Below are positions 61,301-64,000 of a DNA stretch of 64,000 nt, in pieces. A program made the translations under genes and the position numbers. Origin of the DNA: Plantago major (Eukaryota; Streptophyta; Magnoliopsida; Lamiales; Plantaginaceae); NCBI GenBank assembly GCA_026545765.1, contig CM048840.1:33918765-33982764 (forward strand). The letters run 5' to 3'. Below the pieces are notes generated by a model, which did not search any database, was not told the origin of the DNA, and worked only from the letters and a program-made list of their open reading frames with translations. How positions within the stretch are numbered: position 1 is the stretch's first letter; every line of letters begins with the position of its first letter.

Positions 61301-64000
61301 ACCTCAAATTGAATCTCTTGTGCAAAATACACGTCTCATGATGTAGCTAGTAAAGAACTTGTTATTTTCGTTTGAGCATGCGAGCTGAATTGTTTGTCTT
61401 TCTAAAAAATATAAAATAATCGAAGCAGAAATTCCGATATATATTAAATTAGGTTCATTACTTGAGTATGAAAGCGTAATTGCATAAAAACTATCCAAAT
61501 TGCTCCTCTCCAAGTGGTATTCTTGTTTCAATGTATGTGTGAGCGCTTGAGTTTGAGCCCCATATGGTGTGCCAATTTTTCCTTTTTTTCTTCCTTCCCT
61601 CTTTCCCTTTCATTTTCCACATTTACTTCTTTTTTCCATCCATTAACTAATAATTACACATTATCCTATTAGTTTGTTTCATAATGATAATTATAATATA
61701 TTTGGGTCAAAATTGCCTTTTCATTAGTTCCAAATAATAAATGTTAAAAGAAGAGCGAATGTGCACACATGAAGTACATATACATATTTTTGGATACAAC
61801 ACCATGCATTTTTAAATTACACACATATAAATTTTGTGGGTTTTAAATCTTATGAAGACATGTACTTGTATAGCGTTAAATAAAATTAGTATCATTTATG
61901 CCCTACCTGACTATAATTCCTGGCTCCGTCACTGAACTGAAGTGAACTGAAATTAATAAGTTTTCAGACGAAAATAATATAGCCTAACTACCAAAGAAAT
62001 GTATTTGATGAAATTGCTGATTACCAATAGCTTCTACTCTGCCTTTACGTTATAAACTTTTGTCTCTAGCTTCATCACATTAGTATTAGTATTTAGTGGA
62101 AACTGACGGTGTTACTAGCTACTAATCAAAGATTGGAGAAGAACAATCGAAAAGTTCATCTCATCATTTCAAACTTAAAAGTTTGGAACATATGATTTGT
62201 CGTAAACATAAGCTAGTGTGATTGGTATTTGGTAAGTAGATTGGGGTTCGGATTTGCAACATTTGCAAACTTTAGGTTGTAAAATGTTAAATGACTATAA
62301 AACAGGTGGGGTTGCAAAATGGAATTGTTTAGTGATCTAGAGGCGGTGTTAAAGATCAAGGTTTGTTTCTGACTATGTAAGCAAGGTTGACAAATCAAGT
62401 TTAACAGGTGATATAATATTAATTAAACAATTAAAGGTTACTAATCTGAAGAATTTGTCGTTAGTTGACCCTTCAGTTCCAACATGATTTATGCTAACTA
62501 AAGTCCACTTTTCTAGAACTAATAGTATTGAATATGGTAGTCACAGAGAATGACTTGCTACCTTATTTATTTATACTGATATGAAAGACTAAGAAATAGA
62601 CTGTTCTTAAAGATATTTTCTAAATTTCTTAAAGCCAAGTCACATCCACAAAATTAAAATCAGTGTCACTATTTCCTTTAATAATAATAAAGTCTTGTTT
62701 CTATAATCCAATTTATGAAAAGAAAAATGAAAAATAACAAACAATCGAATTTATGAGAAAGGAAAAAAAGGTCTACAGTATGAATGCCTTAAAATGACAT
62801 TAAAAGTGTGAGAACTATCAATACACTTATGCTTTGGGTTATTTACAAAAACACAGATGAATAATGTCGAAATTCTACATCAGCCGGAGCAATGTGGACG
62901 AATTAATGTACGAAATTATACATAAGCCCGGGTGTATGTGTAATTTCAACATTATTCAGGGGGTATTTGTGTAAATAACCTTTACGATTATTCATATTCA
63001 GTAAACAAACTTCTTCTTAAATAGTCGAATCAATATTTCGTGCTGACTTTTGACAATACTTATACGAAATATTTAAGTTTTATAATATTAAATGCATGAT
63101 ATATAAATACTTAGTTATATTTAACTAAACCTCATAAATTATCATATAAATACACTGGAAAATCAATATATACATTCAATTTCACGAGTTTGCACATGAA
63201 TAAAATAGATTTGATATAAAAAGAAAAAATAACACAAATTGTTATTTGTTATTTCATTATCTTTTATGAAGTATAAAAATAATTTTAGGTTATTTAAATC
63301 AGAGTTCATATTTATCCCATATAAGGTTGGTGATAAAAAGTTTAAAAGGCAAAAGCAATGGTTGGATCGATCCAATCGGTTACTGGATTGGAGAAAAACC
63401 ATGTGGTTTTACTGGTTCACACAAATTTTTCATCATGGTGTTTCTAACTTCTAATAAGTGAAACCGGATCGGGTTTTGTGAAATCAGTCAGAGCAGTAGA
63501 ACCATATTAGGTGGTCTTGTTTTTAATACACTTTGTGGAATCCGCAATTCACAAATTCATAGCAAGTAGAATGATGAACATTTTACTAGAAAACTATTGC
63601 TCTATTTTGACCAGTAGTACCTCCTTTCATGTAACTCAAGTATGAATTTGTAATGGTATGAGACTCATCCATTTTAGACCGGTGCCAGTTACGTATGGTT
63701 ACTCTCTCAATGAATATTAATCCACAAGTTAAAAACGTAACTTAGATTTATTACGAATAAATTCAATGAAATGACGATTATAATAGAGCGATTGTGCAAC
63801 ATGCCGTCTTAAGCTGAAACTTACCGTTTTCGTTTTGATCGTTCTAAAACTCAACTTCTCGATCATTAAAAGGACAATAGACCGATGGAGATGGAGGTGG
63901 TCTGACTAACTCTCACATATGATACTGCCTCTGACGTATGCATAAAGCGTACAAATTTCACACACAATGGCTTATACATTCAGCTTCTATAATAACTCCT
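61301..64000. other. Intergenic
   Basis: AT-rich with short ORFs only. The single structured feature is the small palindromic MITE at 62837. Nothing suggests a gene before the window ends. Confidence 0.5.
62837..62980. mobile_element. Small foldback MITE
   Basis: The two ends form an inverted repeat of about 40 bp: left GGTTATTTACAAAAACAC then 'gaataatgtcgaaatt', right the complement with 'aatttcaacattattc' and GTAAATAACC. Total length is about 144 bp. No clear target duplication; the superfamily is uncertain. Confidence 0.65.

Overview
This is a nuclear genomic window from a flowering plant, most likely a eudicot. The evidence is AT-rich intergenic DNA, genes with many short GT-AG introns, two Ty1-copia LTR retrotransposons, plant CACTA, hAT, LINE and Stowaway-type elements, and plant-specific gene families. 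I cannot name the species. No prokaryotic, organellar or viral gene block is present.

Layout. 1-2666: decayed CACTA (En/Spm) transposon ending in a subterminal repeat block and a TIR. 4244-9191 (-): NYN-nuclease plus tandem LOTUS/OST-HTH RNA-binding-type gene with a one-base frameshift. 9862-12255 (-): 5'-truncated L1-type LINE. 15734-20977 (-): copia element with two LTRs and a perfect 5-bp target duplication, coding region decayed. 21000-30900: gene-free repeat terrain with a TRIM/LTR-like relic, a hAT end, a long-TIR element, a triplicated promoter-like block carrying a cleanly inserted hAT element, and a Stowaway-like MITE. 30945-33865 (+): WAT1-related/UMAMIT transporter A. 34637-34919: hAT MITE with a perfect 8-bp duplication. 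37352-39540 (+): small protein with an N-terminal lipid-anchor motif and a long Ala/Glu/Lys repeat. 40062-41836 (-): UMAMIT B, with a one-base frameshift in exon 6. 42759-48985 (+): second, decayed copia element. 49150-51145: non-autonomous element with TIR-like ends and a minisatellite that switches strand. 51894-53779 (-): UMAMIT C, intact. 55322-60501 (-): KIN-7 (NACK-type) kinesin, 13 exons, intact.

UMAMIT B and C are tandem duplicates that share exon structure and promoter blocks. The copia and the minisatellite element account for most of the DNA between them. A copy of the 3' tail of gene C lies upstream of gene C, suggesting a further array member was lost. The genes do not form one pathway: three are membrane transporters, one is a likely RNA-processing or RNA-binding protein, one is a mitotic/cytokinetic-type kinesin and one is an unclassified acidic repeat protein. 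I rebuilt exon structures by hand from splice sites and reading-frame continuity; every intact multi-exon gene sums to a multiple of three. I found no clearly undescribed biological system. The most informative oddities are the two single-base frameshifts in otherwise well-preserved genes, the triplicated leader block, the strand-switching minisatellite and the repeat protein.
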